The notes below the pieces were generated by a model, which worked only from the letters and a program-made list of their open reading frames with translations, was not told the origin of the DNA and did not search any database. DNA of 64,000 bases from Sipunculus nudus. Taxonomy: Eukaryota; Annelida; Sipuncula; Golfingiida; Sipunculidae. The position numbers and the translations under genes were made by a program. Location: positions 11,283,508 to 11,347,507 of the forward strand of contig CM049313.1 in assembly GCA_026874595.1 (NCBI GenBank), given 5' to 3'. Of the stretch, positions 60,384-64,000 are shown one piece after another; positions within the stretch are counted from its first letter, which is position 1; each line of letters starts with the position of its first letter.

Positions 60384-61583
60384 TACACAGAAGGCACATC
60401 ATGTGAAATAATTTGAATACTTAAAAAAAGAAAATAACACTCTAGGTAGTACAATGTGGGATTACTCCACTGTAAGTCAAAATGCGATGAAGTTTGAATT
60501 GGCAGTATCGGTTTTCCCATCTCTAAAATCCACTGAGTCAAGGACGATGCTACCTATAGCTTGCTCTTCTTCAAAGATTCTGGAAACAAACCAGTGCTCA
60601 AACCTCTCAACATTGAATACGATTGACATAATCTTTCTCAAGGAAGAGCTAAGAAAATAAAAGTTGAATCAAAAGATTTCATCTGAGAAATGTTTAATTT
60701 TGGGCTTCATAACTTAATATTAAATATTAAGTTTCTACATGCCTTAAAATATGAATGTATGATGTATGTCATGCAACGAATTCCTGTATGATGACCTTTT
60801 AAAGTACAGTGGAATCGGTCTGAAAGACCATCTTTCAAATAAGACCACCTGAACGCGGGTGTTTGTATTACACAGGTTTTAATGTATATCTAATTTAATC
60901 ATAATATTTTCAAGTGACAAAATCTTCAAAAGCAACATTTCGTTACTTGAATGTAAAGCGAAGCCAGGGGCGGATTCAGGATGTAGGAAAATGAGGGGTC
61001 CACCTCAGAAGGACTCATGACAAAAAGATCAAAATAATATTATTATAACATTTCAGTGATTTGAGTAAATCCCGGAAAATCTTATGAAACAGACATACCC
61101 AAATCTGCAAACGCCTGACAATCCAAAGCCCATACCCTTGTGAAACCGTTCATATGTTATAGAACATAATGAAATAAGCAAAACCCGGCTATCTGCGGTT
61201 ATATAGGCCCTTACCTCTGTTTTTAGCTTCGTCTGTTCACGAAACACGGCTGAGAGGACTTACTTATGAAATCAGGCACGGTACGAGAAACTGGATTATC
61301 ATTGTGCATTCTCAAGTGCCAGACGCCGTTTCTTCAAGGACAATATCCGTGCTCATTACATGAACTTATCTAATCCTTCCAGACGACACTCAGAACCACA
61401 GACACGCCAAATCTCCACTGTTTATTCAAATGTCGGTCTAGTAACCGTCAATAGAAATCATGTACAGAGTAGGTCTATACAGATATATATTCAAAGAGCT
61501 GTAAACAATATATCCATTATTAATTAAGAATTTCTTTCTTTCATTAATAAGATTGTTATTTTTTTATCCTGCTTATTCATGTT
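60382..61583. other. unique sequence with possible DNA-transposon end motifs
   Basis: 'acagtggaatcggtctgaaa' near 60807 and 'ccaggggcggattcaggatg' near 60965 resemble ends of widespread DNA-transposon repeats, but no matching inverted ends were found. No gene was recognised. Confidence 0.4.
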
Positions 61584-61876
61584 GCCTCTGTCCGGAGGGT
61601 AAGCGTTCGTGTGTTTGTGTGTTTGTTTACAGCATAACATGCATAACGCAATCATGAAGGGAATATCATGAAAGTTTTAGGTCATTTGGAAATGGGCCAT
61701 TGAAAAAGCGATTAGTTTTCGGCGTGGATCCGGCATAAAGCCCGGACTCATGAACGTCATCAAGGAAAATTCACAAATGTTCAATCACTTATGCACGAAT
61801 GAACCTAGGAATCTGGGCCGAATAAGTGAATACCCACATTGCGGAGGCTTGTATTCCTTGGAATGCATATTTCTAG
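61584..61876 (+). mobile_element. Helitron-like dispersed repeat, 3' end intact
   Basis: It begins 'gcctctgtccggagggtaag', then GT-rich sequence, 'ggaaatgggccattgaaaaa', 'gtggatccggcataaagccc', 'aattcacaaatgttcaatca', 'cttatgcacgaatgaaccta' and 'gggccgaataagtgaatac'. It ends with hairpin GTATTC-CTTG-GAATGC (one G:T-type mismatch), 'atattt' and CTAG followed by T at 61873-61877. It is the best-preserved 3' end of this family outside the tandem array. Confidence 0.7.
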
Positions 61877-63879
61877 TTTTAATGTCAAGTCTCTTTTTCG
61901 AATGAGCTAGAAATCAGAAGATGTGGGCTCAGATCTTTATAATAACTTTTTTGTTTATTGATTATTTACATTTCATAAATATCATTGTATTTTAAAGAAA
62001 TCGGGGCTTACTAGTTAAATCACTTAAAATAAAGATGTGAGAGGGTAGTTTTTCTTAAGATTATGAGTGATAAAAGAATGGACAAAGCATAATTTTCATA
62101 CCCTACTACAGGTCTCCGCATAATTACCAATTAATAATATCAATGAAATACCAATTAATATCTAAATCCACGGTACTATTCAAGTTTGATGTATGCAGTT
62201 CAGCGCGTGATCTAAATATTGCTACAAATATAAGTACTATTATTATCAGTCTTGAGTACGGAAAGTTTATTCGCGGGCATCTTTAAAAACATCCTCCCGC
62301 CCGACCTTATTAATTTGCACGAGAAAGCCTTCTTATCCTGTTGCGGTTGATTTATTAACTCGCGTAAGAAATATAATATCTCCACAATTTCTCCAACAAT
62401 ATATTAACGACTAAATATCTCTTATATACAATTTATTGATTCGCTTGCACGAGTCATACTTTTTGCTCCATATTTTCAGCGGACCTCCAAAGATCGGATT
62501 CATCATCTTTCTGTTCTCATCACTCCCATCTAACAGAACAAAGACCTAACGACAGTCGTCTTGAAGAAAAGTTCTCATTTTAAATAAACATGCATTTCTG
62601 AAGCTCTGTGTTCTTTTAGCAAGGTCTTAGAAAGAATCTCTTGACATTTATATCAAATATGTCAACAAGGGTTTGGAAAAAAAGAAAGTAATATTGGTTG
62701 CGTTTTACTTTTGTTTTTAAAGACAAAGAACTATATTTATGCGTCAAGCTATGTTTAAATTAGGACCTCTTAACGCGATTTCCTAGAGAAGAATAACTTA
62801 CAAATAGTTTTTAAATGTATGATATACAGAACTGTTAGGTATCCCTAAAATAATTCATGATCTACATAAACGTTGTTAGTATACAGTAGGCCGCACACAG
62901 TAAAATCCCCAAACCCTTGATTTCATACGATATAAGTTCCTACGATATTTCAACCAGGTGCAACTTCCTACGATTTCTTACGGTTTCTTACGATTTTCTG
63001 TTATACAATTCCACTTGATGAAGACCTTTGATAAATTATTCAATATAAAAAGAATAATTGTTCTGCGGATTCGCCGCTTCCAATTTGCTTGAATGTTTTT
63101 TTTTGCAAATGAATATTTATTTTGCAAATAATACTAATCTGTGCCATTATACAACTACCTAAAAGAATCCTAAACATTATAGAAAATGTATAATATTGTA
63201 CAAAGTCTAATATTTGTGTTGATCATAGACCGTTTCAAGAACTGGAGCAGATTTTTGTATTTGCTTGGCAAGCTGCCAAAATCCCACATATTGCGTCTCG
63301 TCTAATAAAAAAAAAAAGGACAAACATCCCCCGCTAACACTGAGTTCTCCCTGGATCCACAGAACAAAGGAGTCATTATTTCTGATCTTCGTTTTATATA
63401 CATACTGTTCAATTAATTACCTGAGCCTGGCACGGACCAATTCTTTTGTTAAAAACATATAACTGTTTTTTCATAAATTGATTAATCAATAACGTTGTGG
63501 GTTTTACTGGACTCCAGAGAAATATTGCGCTTGTTAATAGATAAACACATGCTTATTTCGCAATTGAGACCAATTACTTCCTCGTTATATACGCATCATG
63601 GATAAATAAAATTTCTTATTTATTTCTTCCGCATGGTTTATGAGCTGGATAGTTTATATCTGGTTCCAGTGTATTACTTTTCATTTCTTTTAATTTTTCC
63701 CCATAGTCTTACAAATCGTTCAATATGGCATTTTGTCACTTCATCTCACGCAATTTTCTGTGATACAACAATAGTTATTGAGAAAACATCAGTACATTAC
63801 AAGCATTCGTTATTTCCATAAACTGTGACCACACAGTCCTCATGATCTTCTCAAAACTCAACTCGATCGATCGAGAGTA
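61877..63879. other. unique AT-rich sequence, nothing recognised
   Basis: Two kilobases without a supported feature. A local 'cttacgatttcttacggttt' repetition lies near 62970. Confidence 0.5.

Positions 63880-64000
<121 letters not shown>

Noticed and set aside
60800-60880. 'gtggaatcggtctgaaagacc' resembling a DNA-transposon end
   Set aside because: No inverted partner was found within a reasonable distance, so the element cannot be delimited.

Overview
This is a gene-poor, AT-rich stretch of an animal nuclear genome. It shows no operons, no bacterial-style dense coding and no rRNA. It is dominated by tandem repeats, non-autonomous DNA transposons, tRNA-derived SINE relics and a truncated LINE. 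The mix (Helitron-like elements ending CTAG, a CR1/L2-like LINE tail, tRNA-headed SINEs, many long (TA)n tracts, 'tgaccttgacctttgacc' repeats, ends reading 'cagctgagctaaaa') looks like a marine invertebrate, most probably a bivalve or other mollusc. The species cannot be named from sequence alone.

Layout. 1-5682: a 24-bp-based satellite with nested higher-order periods of about 1.82 and 3.79 kb, entering from the left edge and stop-poor in all three forward frames. 5683-15437: mostly unique AT-rich DNA with a complete 127-bp Helitron-type element (7129-7255), a fragment of a relative (8537-8612), two copies of a dispersed ~300-bp family, and microsatellites. 15438-34229: three head-to-tail copies of a ~5.7-kb unit. 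The third copy is enlarged by a 605-bp TIR element (30900-31504) and an ~880-bp 5'-truncated LINE (31955-32835). Both empty sites survive in the other copies. 34230-47400: dispersed Helitron-like repeats, SINE relics, long (TA)n tracts, two weak candidate exons on the minus strand (39390-39606, 40626-40765) and an hAT-like transposase tail (45632-45850). 47431-49171: a hairpin, a 326-bp TA-flanked MITE with an internal 22-bp tandem array, and a 586-bp long-inverted-repeat element. 50286-58800: a 67-bp minisatellite, a ~2.1-kb composite repeat block, a hairpin, a candidate exon and diverged 440-480-bp repeats. 58800-64000: mainly unique sequence, one more Helitron-like copy and a compound microsatellite running off the right edge.

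No complete protein-coding gene can be supported. The only confidently recognisable protein is the C-terminal part of a non-LTR retrotransposon reverse transcriptase (32019-32831, minus). The main interest lies in repeat architecture: a higher-order satellite, a young tandem amplification with both edges inside dispersed repeats, insertions datable against empty sites, and a MITE carrying its own palindromic mini-array.
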